From contig JAFUOH010000006.1 of NCBI GenBank assembly GCA_017482055.1, forward strand, positions 1-63,466: a stretch of DNA of 63,466 bases, in the 5' to 3' direction. A program made the translations under genes and the position numbers. Origin of the DNA: Clostridia bacterium. GTDB taxonomy: Bacteria; Bacillota; Clostridia; Oscillospirales; CAG-272. The notes beneath the pieces are model-generated. The model had not been told where the DNA came from, did no database searches, and saw only the letters and a list, made by a program, of their open reading frames with translations. Shown piece by piece: positions 17,041 to 25,228 of this stretch (positions are counted from its first letter, which is position 1; every line of letters begins with the position of its first letter).

Positions 17041-17058
17041 TTGTCAACAAAATAACAA
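17041..17058. promoter_or_regulatory. Rex-like site upstream of rnf
   Basis: TTGTCAA, four bases, ATAACAA. This differs by one base per arm from the Firmicute Rex consensus TTGTTAA-N4-TTAACAA. Rex senses the NADH/NAD+ ratio and regulates rnf in some Clostridia, but this site is 57 bases upstream of the -35 box and no rex gene is in the window. Confidence 0.35.
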
Positions 17059-17082
17059 GCCTGATATTTGTTTGACGAAGAT

Positions 17083-17817
17083 TTATATCGGTATCATAGC
17101 CATGACTGATGCCAAGACAACGGTCATAATGCCGCACACGGCGATGGAAAGTCCGCTCATGGCTTCCTCTATCTCACCGAACTCCCGTGCGCGGGAGGTG
17201 CCGATGGCGTGCGCCGCCGTACCACAGGCAAGTCCTACGGCAACGGGGTGCTTTATTTTAAACAGCTTCATGGTGAAGGACGCGATGACGCTGCCCACAA
17301 GTCCCGTCAAGGCGATGAGCAGTACGGTGACGGGTACGATGCCGCCAAGGGATTCCGAGACGCTCATGCCGATGGCGGTGGTGACGGATTTCGGAAGCAG
17401 GGTCACGTACTGCTCGTAATTAAGTCCGAAAATGAGCTTGATGGTAAGCACGCTTCCCACCGCGGTCACCGCACCCGAGGTGATGCCGCCGAGGATGGCG
17501 AGGGGGTATTTCTTCAGATAGGAAAGCTTTTCGTAAAGGGGTATTGCCAGGCAGACGGTGGTAGGGGTCAGCAGTATCTGAAAGAGGGACGCGCCCGTGC
17601 CGTCGTATCTGCCGTCCTCCAGAGGTTTTCCGTAGGCGTACACCTCAAAGGGTATGTCCGTGACGAGCAGCAGTATGATAATAGCCGCACTGCTTACGAT
17701 GATGGGATTGAGAATGGTAAGCTTGGTCTTAGCCTGAAGCTTTACCGCCGCCAAGTAGAAGGCTGCGGTGACGAATATGCCGAAAAACGATACGGATGAA
17801 GCTGCCTCGTTAAGCAT
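17083..17817 (-). CDS. lrgB: LrgB-family membrane protein
   Basis: 244 aa from ATG 17817. Highly hydrophobic, with signature stretches LLTPTTVCLAIPLYEKL, GITSGAVTAVGSVL and GLACGTAAHAIGTSRAREFGE typical of LrgB/CidB. With LrgA it forms a holin-like or metabolite-export pair linked to murein hydrolase control and pyruvate/overflow handling. It overlaps the end of lrgA by eight bases. Confidence 0.92.
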   Translation of the reverse strand: MLNEAASSVSFFGIFVTAAFYLAAVKLQAKTKLTILNPIIVSSAAIIILLLVTDIPFEVYAYGKPLEDGRYDGTGASLFQILLTPTTVCLAIPLYEKLSYLKKYPLAILGGITSGAVTAVGSVLTIKLIFGLNYEQYVTLLPKSVTTAIGMSVSESLGGIVPVTVLLIALTGLVGSVIASFTMKLFKIKHPVAVGLACGTAAHAIGTSRAREFGEIEEAMSGLSIAVCGIMTVVLASVMAMIPI

Positions 17818-18181
17818 CGCGGTGTCCTTCCTTTCCTTCGGTCTTTTTGATGAGCGCCTGTGACACCACGCCGGTGACTGCCATAACAAGGAATGTGGAC
17901 ACTGTGCTTGCAAGCAGTACGGGCAGTACCAGTCCGCGGTAAGCATCCGTGTTTTCGATGAGTCCCACCAAAGGCGACACGAACATTATGGGCATAAGCG
18001 ACAGAAAAAAGTCCCCGGCGGCTTTAACCTGTGAGAGCTTTACAAGCCCTGTCATCAGAAGCACCAGCAGCAAAACGAGTCCGTATATGCTTCCCGGTAT
18101 GGGCAGTGGGATGAAGTAGGTGAACAGCTCGCCTACAAGAGACATGGCGGTTATTAAGGTTATCTGCGATAGGTATTTCAT
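17810..18181 (-). CDS. lrgA: CidA/LrgA-family holin-like protein
   Basis: 123 aa, four membrane helices. YFIPLPIPGSIYGLVLLLVLLMTG and MPIMFVSPLVGLIE are family hallmarks. First gene of the lrgAB pair behind the promoter at 18227-18255. No LytTR two-component genes are adjacent. Confidence 0.9.
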   Translation of the reverse strand: MKYLSQITLITAMSLVGELFTYFIPLPIPGSIYGLVLLLVLLMTGLVKLSQVKAAGDFFLSLMPIMFVSPLVGLIENTDAYRGLVLPVLLASTVSTFLVMAVTGVVSQALIKKTEGKEGHRDA

Positions 18182-18226
18182 TGTGTGATATTCTCCGTTT
18201 TCAATAGTTTGCGGTATGATGTATAT

Positions 18227-18255
18227 ATTTTACCATTTTGCTGTACCTGTGTCAA
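18227..18255 (-). promoter_or_regulatory. Promoter of lrgAB
   Basis: Minus strand: -35 TTGACA (18255-18250), 17-base spacer, -10 TAAAAT (18232-18227). Confidence 0.7.
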
Positions 18256-18366
18256 TATATTGTATGGATTTTGTTATTTGTCGGAGGAATGTTGATTCAA
18301 TGTGTACCAAAATGGTCGTATTTCTTTGTATACAACGCCAAAAAATAAATAATGTGCCCTAACCTA

Positions 18367-18395
18367 TTGACAAGCACCACAAGATATGGTATTAT
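18367..18395 (+). promoter_or_regulatory. Promoter of nrdDG
   Basis: -35 TTGACA at 18367-18372, 17-base spacer, -10 TATTAT at 18390-18395. NrdR box 1 covers the spacer and part of the -10. Confidence 0.8.
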
Positions 18396-18424
18396 TTAAG
18401 GGCAGCACCTACTACATATAGTGG
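18377..18424 (+). promoter_or_regulatory. Pair of NrdR boxes
   Basis: Box 1 at 18377-18392 and box 2 at 18409-18424 each match the 16-base NrdR consensus (core C-W-A-T-A-T-A-T-W-G) at about 12 positions. They start 32 bp apart, three helical turns, as NrdR pairs do. Box 1 overlaps the promoter, which fits repression by nucleotide-loaded NrdR. Confidence 0.75.
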
Positions 18425-18500
18425 TCGTGGCTGTACAAGATACAATATACGGCATTATCGGATTTTATGTCAAATACATATTTTTTAGGAGAAAAAGAGT

Positions 18501-20675
18501 ATGAAGATAATCAAGCGAAACGGCTCGGAGGCCGAGTTTGACAAGCAAAAGATCGCCGTTGCCATCGGTAAAGCAAACGATGCGGTGGAAGAAAGCTGCC
18601 GCATCACGCCTCTCCAGATCGAGCGTATTGTCGAGAGCGTTGTAATAAGCTGCGAGTCTCTCGGAAGGTCTCCCGGAGTTGAGGAGGTACAGGATATGGT
18701 GGAGCATCAGCTCATGGCGCACGGGGCGTTTGAGCTGGCGAAGATTTACATCACATACCGCTATACCCGCAGCCTTGTTCGTCAGTCCAACACCACCGAT
18801 GACAAGATACTGTCGCTGATCGAGTGCAACAACGAGGAAGCGAAGCAGGAAAACTCCAATAAGAACCCCGTGATCAATTCCACTCAGCGCGATTATATGG
18901 CAGGCGAGGTATCTCGCGACATCACCAACCGCATCCTTCTTCCCGAGGATATCGTAAAGGCGCACAACGAGGGTATAATCCACTTCCACGACTCGGACTA
19001 TTTTGCACAGCATATGCACAACTGTGACCTTGTTAATCTTGAGGATATGCTTCAGAACGGCACCGTTATCACGGGTACGCTTATTGAACGTCCCCACAGC
19101 TTCTCCACCGCATGCAATATCGCAACGCAGATCATCGCGCAGGTGGCGTCTAATCAGTACGGCGGACAGTCCATTTCTCTTACACATCTCGCGCCATTCG
19201 TAGCGGTCAGCCGTGAGAAGATAAAAAGGGATGTTAAAGCCGAGAACGCCGACATCGGGCGTGAGCTTTCGGACGAGCAGATCAGCGAGCTTGTGGAGCG
19301 CAGACTTCGCGAGGAGGTTCGCCGCGGCGTTCAAACCATCCAGTATCAGGTAGTTACATTGCTTACCACCAACGGACAAGCTCCTTTCGTGACGGTGTTC
19401 ATGTATCTTAATGAAGCTAAGAACGAATCCGAGAAGCGTGACCTTGCAATGATTATCGAAGAGGTGCTGGAGCAGAGGTACCAAGGTGTAAAGAATGAGA
19501 AGGGCGTTTGGGTTACGCCTGCGTTCCCGAAGCTTGTGTATGTGCTTGAAGAGGACAATATACATGAGGCTTCGCCTTACTATTATCTCACAAAGCTTGC
19601 GGCAAAATGTACCGCAAAACGTATGGTTCCCGATTATATTTCGGAAAAGAAGATGCTCGAATTGAAGGTTGACAAAAACGGAGATGGTCACTGCTACACC
19701 TGTATGGGCTGCCGCAGCTTCTTAACACCGTATGTTGACGAAAACGGTCAGCCGAAGTATTACGGCAGATTCAATCAGGGCGTAGTCACCCTTAACCTTG
19801 TGGATATTGCGCTGTCGTCGGGCAAGGACCGCGACGCTTTCTGGAAAACCTTCGACGAGCGGCTTGAGCTGTGTCACCGCGCGCTGATGTGCCGTCACAA
19901 CCGCTTGAAGGGTACGCTTTCCGACGCGGCGCCCATACTGTGGCAGTACGGAGCACTGGCTCGTCTCGGTAAGGGTGAGACCATCGACAAGCTGCTTTAC
20001 GGCGGATACTCCACCATCTCTCTCGGCTATGCGGGACTTTATGAGTGTGTGCGCTATATGACGGGCAAGTCTCATACAGAGCCCGAAGCAACTCCTTTTG
20101 CCCTTGAAATCATGGAATACATGAATGCCGCGTGCCGCCGCTGGAAGGCAGAGCACAATATCGACTTCTCCCTCTACGGCACACCGCTTGAGTCTACCAC
20201 CTACAAATTTGCCAAGTGCTTACAGCGCCGTTTTGGCATAATCAAGGGTGTTACGGACAAATCATACATAACCAATTCCTATCATGTCCATGTTACCGAG
20301 GAGATAAACGCATTCGACAAGCTGATATTCGAAGCGAAGTTCCAAGCGCTGTCTCCCGGAGGTGCGATCAGCTATGTCGAGGTGCCCAATATGCAGAACA
20401 ACCTCGAAGCAGTTATGCAGGTCATCCGCTGCATCTACGACAATATCATGTATGCCGAGCTTAATACCAAGAGCGATTACTGCCAGATCTGCGGCTATGA
20501 CGGTGAGATCGAGATTAAAGACGAGGACGGCAAGCTTGTCTGGACCTGCCCGCAGTGCGGAAATCAGGATCAGGACAAGATGAACGTAGCACGTCGTACA
20601 TGCGGATACATCGGAACGCAGTATTGGAACCAGGGCAGAACGCAGGAGATCAAGGAACGGGTGCTCCATCTGTAA
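18501..20675 (+). CDS. nrdD: Anaerobic ribonucleoside-triphosphate reductase
   Basis: 724 aa. An N-terminal ATP-cone (KIIKRNGSEAEFDKQKIAVAI) provides allosteric dATP/ATP control. The central glycyl-radical barrel is followed by a C-terminal zinc site (CQICGY and CPQCGN). The radical glycine is Gly702 in RRTCGYIGT. It reduces NTPs to dNTPs without oxygen and is activated by NrdG, encoded next. RBS AGGAG precedes the ATG. The promoter carries paired NrdR boxes. Confidence 0.97.
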   Translation: MKIIKRNGSEAEFDKQKIAVAIGKANDAVEESCRITPLQIERIVESVVISCESLGRSPGVEEVQDMVEHQLMAHGAFELAKIYITYRYTRSLVRQSNTTDDKILSLIECNNEEAKQENSNKNPVINSTQRDYMAGEVSRDITNRILLPEDIVKAHNEGIIHFHDSDYFAQHMHNCDLVNLEDMLQNGTVITGTLIERPHSFSTACNIATQIIAQVASNQYGGQSISLTHLAPFVAVSREKIKRDVKAENADIGRELSDEQISELVERRLREEVRRGVQTIQYQVVTLLTTNGQAPFVTVFMYLNEAKNESEKRDLAMIIEEVLEQRYQGVKNEKGVWVTPAFPKLVYVLEEDNIHEASPYYYLTKLAAKCTAKRMVPDYISEKKMLELKVDKNGDGHCYTCMGCRSFLTPYVDENGQPKYYGRFNQGVVTLNLVDIALSSGKDRDAFWKTFDERLELCHRALMCRHNRLKGTLSDAAPILWQYGALARLGKGETIDKLLYGGYSTISLGYAGLYECVRYMTGKSHTEPEATPFALEIMEYMNAACRRWKAEHNIDFSLYGTPLESTTYKFAKCLQRRFGIIKGVTDKSYITNSYHVHVTEEINAFDKLIFEAKFQALSPGGAISYVEVPNMQNNLEAVMQVIRCIYDNIMYAELNTKSDYCQICGYDGEIEIKDEDGKLVWTCPQCGNQDQDKMNVARRTCGYIGTQYWNQGRTQEIKERVLHL

Positions 20676-20678
20676 GCC

Positions 20679-21200
20679 ATGTACTACGGAAACATTAAAA
20701 ACTGCGATGTCGCCGACGGAGAGGGCGTTCGTGTAACGCTGTTCGTGTCGGGCTGTACCAATCGGTGCGAGCACTGCTTTCAGCCCGAGACTTGGGATTT
20801 TTCCTACGGCGAGGAGTTTACCCGCGAGGTCGAGGATAGGATTTTAGACATGCTGGCACCGTCATACATCAACGGCTTGACGGTGCTCGGCGGTGAACCC
20901 TTTGAGCCCTCGAATCAGCGTGCGCTGCTGCCGTTTTTGGCGCGGGTCAGGGAAGCGTATCCCGACAAGACCATATGGGCGTTTTCGGGCTTTACCTTTG
21001 AGGAATTAAAGCAGGAGGGCTCACATCCGAGATGTGAGGCGACCGACGAAATTTTGTCACTTCTCGATGTATTGGTGGATGGGCGATATGTACACGCAAA
21101 GCGTAATTTGATGTTAAAATTTCGCGGCTCCTCCAATCAGCGGCTTATTGATATGAATGCCACGCGCTCATCGGGACAGGTAGTGCTTTGGGATGAATAA
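20679..21200 (+). CDS. nrdG: Anaerobic ribonucleotide reductase activase (radical SAM)
   Basis: 173 aa. The radical-SAM cysteines are C26, C30 and C33 in SGCTNRCEHC, followed by the GGEP motif (VLGGEPFEPSNQ). It cleaves S-adenosylmethionine to install the glycyl radical on NrdD. Three bases separate it from nrdD and its own SD is poor, so translation is probably coupled. Confidence 0.95.
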   Translation: MYYGNIKNCDVADGEGVRVTLFVSGCTNRCEHCFQPETWDFSYGEEFTREVEDRILDMLAPSYINGLTVLGGEPFEPSNQRALLPFLARVREAYPDKTIWAFSGFTFEELKQEGSHPRCEATDEILSLLDVLVDGRYVHAKRNLMLKFRGSSNQRLIDMNATRSSGQVVLWDE

Positions 21201-21217
21201 ACCCGGATAGTTAAGGA

Positions 21218-21266
21218 ACGCGGTCTGCTTTTAAAAAGAGCGGACCGCGTAATTGTTTTTTATTTT
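21218..21266 (+). terminator. Intrinsic terminator of nrdDG
   Basis: ACGCGGTCTGCT at 21218-21229 pairs with AGCGGACCGCGT at 21239-21250, followed by a T-rich stretch. Confidence 0.85.
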
Positions 21267-21286
21267 GGGAAATTCCTCGTTTCCTC

Positions 21287-21315
21287 TTGACAACCGCATT
21301 ATGATATGCTATAAT
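21287..21315 (+). promoter_or_regulatory. Consensus promoter of the LacI-family gene
   Basis: -35 TTGACA at 21287-21292, 17-base spacer, -10 TATAAT at 21310-21315. The operator at 21327-21336 covers the expected transcription start. Confidence 0.85.
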
Positions 21316-21322
21316 ACACACA

Positions 21323-21340
21323 AGAAGAAACGTTTCTCTT
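21323..21340. promoter_or_regulatory. LacI-type operator in front of the repressor gene
   Basis: The core GAAACGTTTC at 21327-21336 is a perfect 10-bp palindrome with central CG, extended by partial symmetry. The same core lies at the head of the downstream operon (22496-22513). Position just after the -10 indicates autorepression. Confidence 0.8.
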
Positions 21341-21359
21341 GATCGGTGGGGGTGAGCGT

Positions 21360-22442
21360 ATGAAGGCAACGGGTAAGGTTACCGTAAAGGATATAGCACA
21401 GCGCATGGGCGTGTCGCTCAGTACCGTCAACAAGGCGCTCACGGGGAAATCGGGCATCAGCGAAAAGCGACGCGCCGAGGTCATCGCCGCTGCACGGGAG
21501 ATGGGCTATGAGGTCAACCACGTTGCTCAGTCGCTGTCGCGCAAGCCGATCAATATAGGTATCATTATTCCGGGCGGCTGGCAGCAGTATTTTGCTCCCA
21601 TTGAGCAAGGAATGAGATACGAGCTGGAACAGCTCTATCAGTCAAACGTAGGCGGTGAATTCTGCCATATCGAAAATAGCTCCGACATAGCGGAGGCGCT
21701 GTCCCTATTTGAAAATGACGCATACGACATAATCATATACTGCCCGTCGCTGATAAATGTGGATGAGCGGACAGCGGCGATTGCCGCCGACTGCAAAACT
21801 CCCATCATGCTGGTGGGGGCAGACTGTTCCTCACTAAAGAGCGTGTGTACTGTCAGCATCGACACCGAGCTTTCGGGTAAGATGGCGGCGGACTTTTTGA
21901 ATATTCCGCTTGGAGGCAGTGGGAAGGTCGCGGTGCTCATGGGCTCAAAGCTGCTCGATACGCACATAAGCAAGACCATTGCGTTTATTGAACGTGCCTG
22001 CGAGCTGGGGCTTTCGGTGACGGATGTACATGAGACGGGTGACGATCCCGATACCATGGCACGGTGCATAAAGCGTACATACGAAAAGTGTCCCGACCTC
22101 GGCGGTATTTATGTCGCGACAGGCAGTGTTAAGCCGATCGTAGAGTTTTTTGCGGACAAACCGAGGGAAGCACGCCCGTATATCGTGGCAACCGACGTGT
22201 ATGATGATGTACGCGACGGAATGAAGCGCGGGGCGGTCGCCGCAACGGTGTTCCAGAACCAGGTATTAATGGGCAGACTGGCTATTGACTGCGCATACCG
22301 ATACCTTGTGGAAAAATCAAGCTACAGTGTCACCGAGCGCAAGCTTTCAAAGCGGCTTTACGTCACGCCGCATCTGTTTTTGCCGTCAAATCTCGACTGT
22401 TTTACATCCGACGACGGCAATGATTACAGAAAAGAGCAGTAA
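21360..22442 (+). CDS. LacI-family transcriptional regulator
   Basis: 360 aa from ATG 21360 (SD GGGGGTGAG). The N-terminal helix-turn-helix is VTVKDIAQRMGVSLSTVNKALTGKSGIS, followed by the hinge and a periplasmic-binding-protein-like sugar domain (IGIIIPGGWQQYF; YIVATDVYDDVRDGMKRGAV). It probably represses itself and the five-gene operon that follows, via the shared palindrome. The inducer is unknown, presumably a sugar or sugar acid that the operon degrades. Confidence 0.92.
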   Translation: MKATGKVTVKDIAQRMGVSLSTVNKALTGKSGISEKRRAEVIAAAREMGYEVNHVAQSLSRKPINIGIIIPGGWQQYFAPIEQGMRYELEQLYQSNVGGEFCHIENSSDIAEALSLFENDAYDIIIYCPSLINVDERTAAIAADCKTPIMLVGADCSSLKSVCTVSIDTELSGKMAADFLNIPLGGSGKVAVLMGSKLLDTHISKTIAFIERACELGLSVTDVHETGDDPDTMARCIKRTYEKCPDLGGIYVATGSVKPIVEFFADKPREARPYIVATDVYDDVRDGMKRGAVAATVFQNQVLMGRLAIDCAYRYLVEKSSYSVTERKLSKRLYVTPHLFLPSNLDCFTSDDGNDYRKEQ

Positions 22443-22453
22443 ATAAGCATTAT

Positions 22454-22482
22454 TTCCCGCATGAACCGTATATGCGGGAAAT
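22454..22482 (+). terminator. Hairpin after the LacI-family gene
   Basis: TTTCCCGCAT at 22454-22463 pairs with ATGCGGGAAA at 22473-22482. The tail is only moderately T-rich, so it may be a leaky terminator allowing some read-through into the operon. Confidence 0.6.
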
Positions 22483-22495
22483 TAATTGAAAATAT

Positions 22496-22513
22496 AGAGA
22501 AACGTTTCTCTAA
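22496..22513. promoter_or_regulatory. LacI-type operator of the sugar operon
   Basis: TAGAGAAACGTTTCTCTA is an 18-bp perfect palindrome 22 bases before the SDR start. It shares GAAACGTTTC with the operator of the LacI-family gene. No clear sigma-A promoter could be fitted between the hairpin at 22482 and this operator. Confidence 0.85.
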
Positions 22514-22535
22514 GATATAGAAAGGATAAATTATC

Positions 22536-23315
22536 ATGGATCTTAAAGGAAAAGTAGTGGCTATTACGGGCGGTGGCGGCGGTATCGGGCGAACTGCTTC
22601 CTATTCATTCTCAAAGTACGGCGCGGATGTCGTGATTCTTGAGCTTAATGAAGCAGCCGGTAAGGAGACCGCGGATGACATCAATGCAAAAGGCGGCAAG
22701 GCGCTGTTCATCAAAACCGACGTTTCAAGCTATGAGTCCGTAAGAGCGGCGTTTGACATTATCGCAGAAAAGTACGGCAGACTGGATGCACTTTACAACA
22801 ACGCCTCCGTATTCCTCGGTGGCAAGGATAACAATATTGCCGATGTGGAGCCGGATATCTGGCACAAGGTAATAGCCATCAATCTTGACAGTATTTATTA
22901 TTGCTCGAAGTGCGCTATACCGCTTATGAAAGAGAAGGGTGGCTCTATTATTAATACCGCATCCTCTGCGGCAGTCGTCGGAGTACCCGGATGCGCGGCG
23001 TACACCGCTACCAAGGGTGCTACCGCAGCCCTTACCCGCGAAATGGCTGTCGATTTCGGTAAATACAACATCCGCACCAACTGCATCGCTCCCGCGGCGA
23101 TACAAAGCGAAATGGTAAAGGAGAGCAACCTGAGCGATCCGGAGTTCGATAATGAGTTCTTTATCCGCCGTTTGACTCCCATCGGGCGCTGGGGTAAGCC
23201 AAACGAGGTTGCAGAGCTTGCATGCTTCCTTGCATCTGACGAGGCTGCATATTTGAACGGCAACGTTATTCGTGCGGACGGCGGCATTACGATAAACGGC
23301 AATGTAAACAAGTAA
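22536..23315 (+). CDS. Short-chain dehydrogenase/reductase
   Basis: 259 aa, classical SDR length. The NAD(P)-binding TGGGGGIG is near residue 12, followed by NNAS, the catalytic Ser in NTASSAAVVG and YxxxK in CAAYTATKG. Asp/Glu after beta-2 (ILELNEAAG) favours NAD. The C-terminus has LNGNVIRADGG. It oxidises or reduces a hydroxyl of a polyol or sugar. First gene of the LacI-controlled operon; the exact substrate is unknown. Confidence 0.88.
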   Translation: MDLKGKVVAITGGGGGIGRTASYSFSKYGADVVILELNEAAGKETADDINAKGGKALFIKTDVSSYESVRAAFDIIAEKYGRLDALYNNASVFLGGKDNNIADVEPDIWHKVIAINLDSIYYCSKCAIPLMKEKGGSIINTASSAAVVGVPGCAAYTATKGATAALTREMAVDFGKYNIRTNCIAPAAIQSEMVKESNLSDPEFDNEFFIRRLTPIGRWGKPNEVAELACFLASDEAAYLNGNVIRADGGITINGNVNK

Positions 23316-23339
23316 ACATAGCAACGTTTGGAGGTAAAT

Positions 23340-24353
23340 ATGTCAAAGAAAGCGGTTATTCTTAACAAGATCGGCGATATTGAATACAAGGAGCTTCGCG
23401 ACGAATATATCTACAAGCCGACTGTGCAGGAAGAAATAGACCATGGCACAAAGGTTTACGCTCTGCAGAACGGCGAGGTCGGTGACGACGAGATCGAGGT
23501 CGAGGCAGTGCTCGGCTCTATCTGCACTCATGAGGTCTCGCTTTACAAAGGCGATCTGACCCATCCTCGTTATCCGATGGTTCCCGGACACGAGGCGGTT
23601 CACCGTGTGGTCAAGGTCGGTAAGAATGTGACTCACTTGAAGCCCGGCGACTATGCGGCATGCTGCTGGTATATGGGACAGTGGTCGCGAAAGCTCATCG
23701 GTCCTGCACAGTATGCCTATAAGCTGCCCGATGACATCGACGATCCCGCAAACTGGGTCATAGAGCCTGCGGCATCAATCGTTAACGCCGCCTGCTACAT
23801 GGAGATAAAGCCGGGTGACCGCGTACTGCTTGTCGGAGCAGGCTTCATGGGGCTTCTCATGATCCAGCTCGTACACGGATATCCCATGAGCGATTTCGTG
23901 GTATGCGATATAAAGGAAAGCAGCCGTGAGCTGGCGCTTGTGTGCGGTGCGCGAAAGGCGGTACGCCCCGAAGAGGTCGAGGGAGAGTTTGACAAGGTGA
24001 TCGAATGCAGCGGAAGTCAGTCGGGACTCGATCTTGCTGTGGCAAAATGCGGCATGGCGGGAGATATCTATCTCTTTGGCTGGCACAGGCACCCCCGTAC
24101 TATTGATTTCAAGACGGAGCATCTTCGCGGACACCGTCTCATCCATACTTCGCCTGCGATCGACTGTGAAAAGGAATATTCCCGTTACTGGCCCAAGACC
24201 ATCGCGCTGTTCGAAGCGGGAGTTTTCGACCTGCGCCCGCTGATCTCTCACAAGTACAAGGCGGAGGACATCGCTCGTGCGATGGAGGATTCCGTTAAGA
24301 GAGAAGAGGGCTTTGTCAAGAGCGTATTCTACCTTGAGGATTGGAATAAGTAA
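23340..24353 (+). CDS. MDR-superfamily alcohol/polyol dehydrogenase
   Basis: 337 aa from ATG 23340 (GGAGG five bases upstream). GroES-like domain with the catalytic zinc ligand set CTHEVS and PGHEAVHRV; the four-Cys structural zinc loop is absent. The Rossmann domain has VGAGFMGLL. Threonine/sorbitol-dehydrogenase-like enzymes of this kind oxidise secondary hydroxyls. With the SDR it may interconvert a polyol or keto-sugar before the transketolase step. Confidence 0.87.
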   Translation: MSKKAVILNKIGDIEYKELRDEYIYKPTVQEEIDHGTKVYALQNGEVGDDEIEVEAVLGSICTHEVSLYKGDLTHPRYPMVPGHEAVHRVVKVGKNVTHLKPGDYAACCWYMGQWSRKLIGPAQYAYKLPDDIDDPANWVIEPAASIVNAACYMEIKPGDRVLLVGAGFMGLLMIQLVHGYPMSDFVVCDIKESSRELALVCGARKAVRPEEVEGEFDKVIECSGSQSGLDLAVAKCGMAGDIYLFGWHRHPRTIDFKTEHLRGHRLIHTSPAIDCEKEYSRYWPKTIALFEAGVFDLRPLISHKYKAEDIARAMEDSVKREEGFVKSVFYLEDWNK

Positions 24354-24379
24354 TTTATAAAATGAAAGGTGATATAACA

Positions 24380-25225
24380 ATGGACAAAACAAGACGTAAC
24401 GAGCTTGCGGATTTTGCGTTTAATGTACGCAGAAACTGCATCAGAATGACCAACCACGGTCAGTCGGGACACGTGGGCAGTATGCTGTCGATGGCGGAGA
24501 TCATCACAGTGCTGTACAACGGCGTGCTTAAAAATGTAAGCGCCGAGGACCCGAAGAACCCTAATCGCGACCGCTTTATTTTAAGTAAGGGTCACGCGGG
24601 CTGTGCGGTCTACGCGGCACTTTATGAAAAGGGCTACTTCCCCGAGGATTGGCTTATGACCTACTACTGCGACAACGGTAAATTGATGGGGCACATCAGC
24701 CACCATGTGCCCGGTGTTGAATTTTCCACAGGTTCCCTCGGTCACGGTCTGCCCGTAGCCGTAGGTATGGCGCTCAATGCAAAATTAAAAAATAATTCTC
24801 ACAAGGTATACTGCATGATGTCCGACGGCGACATGAACGAGGGCTCCACCTGGGAGGCTATCATGTTCGCAGGTCAGCACAAGCTTGACAAGCTCGTCGG
24901 CATCGTTGACTACAACCGCGTACAGGCGCTGGGGCACTCCGAGAACATTGCTGATCTTGAGCCGCTTGACGAAAAGCTCAAGCTTTGGGGCTGGGACGCA
25001 TGCTATGTTGACGGTCACGACCTTGAAGCGCTGGAGGATGCCTTCAACGCGGTAGAGGAAAACGGTAAGCCCACCATGATTATCTGCCGCACCATCAAGG
25101 CGCGCGGCATTCCGTGGCTCGAGGACACAGTTAAGTCCCATTACGGCTTCATTCCCGATGATAAGGTCGAGGAAGCTATTGCGGGCTGTCTTGCATTCTG
25201 TGAGCAGACAAAGAAGGGAGAATAA
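24380..25225 (+). CDS. Transketolase, N-terminal (ThDP) subunit
   Basis: 281 aa from ATG 24380 (SD AAAGGTG). ThDP-binding half: FILSKGHAGCAVYAAL, STGSLGHGLPVAVGMAL and the GDGxxN-type SDGDMNEGSTWEA. Split transketolases are common in Firmicutes and archaea. Here the pair sits in a regulated sugar operon rather than with pentose-phosphate genes, so it probably cleaves a specific ketose phosphate. Confidence 0.93.
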   Translation: MDKTRRNELADFAFNVRRNCIRMTNHGQSGHVGSMLSMAEIITVLYNGVLKNVSAEDPKNPNRDRFILSKGHAGCAVYAALYEKGYFPEDWLMTYYCDNGKLMGHISHHVPGVEFSTGSLGHGLPVAVGMALNAKLKNNSHKVYCMMSDGDMNEGSTWEAIMFAGQHKLDKLVGIVDYNRVQALGHSENIADLEPLDEKLKLWGWDACYVDGHDLEALEDAFNAVEENGKPTMIICRTIKARGIPWLEDTVKSHYGFIPDDKVEEAIAGCLAFCEQTKKGE

Positions 25226-25228
25226 GCA

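Noticed and set aside
17083-18181. lrgAB as part of the rnf operon
   Set aside because: lrgAB is on the same strand but lies upstream with its own promoter, and the rnf promoter lies in the gap between them.
18465-19691. 408-codon open frame antisense to nrdD
   Set aside because: nrdD is unambiguous on the other strand; no SD and no recognisable protein.
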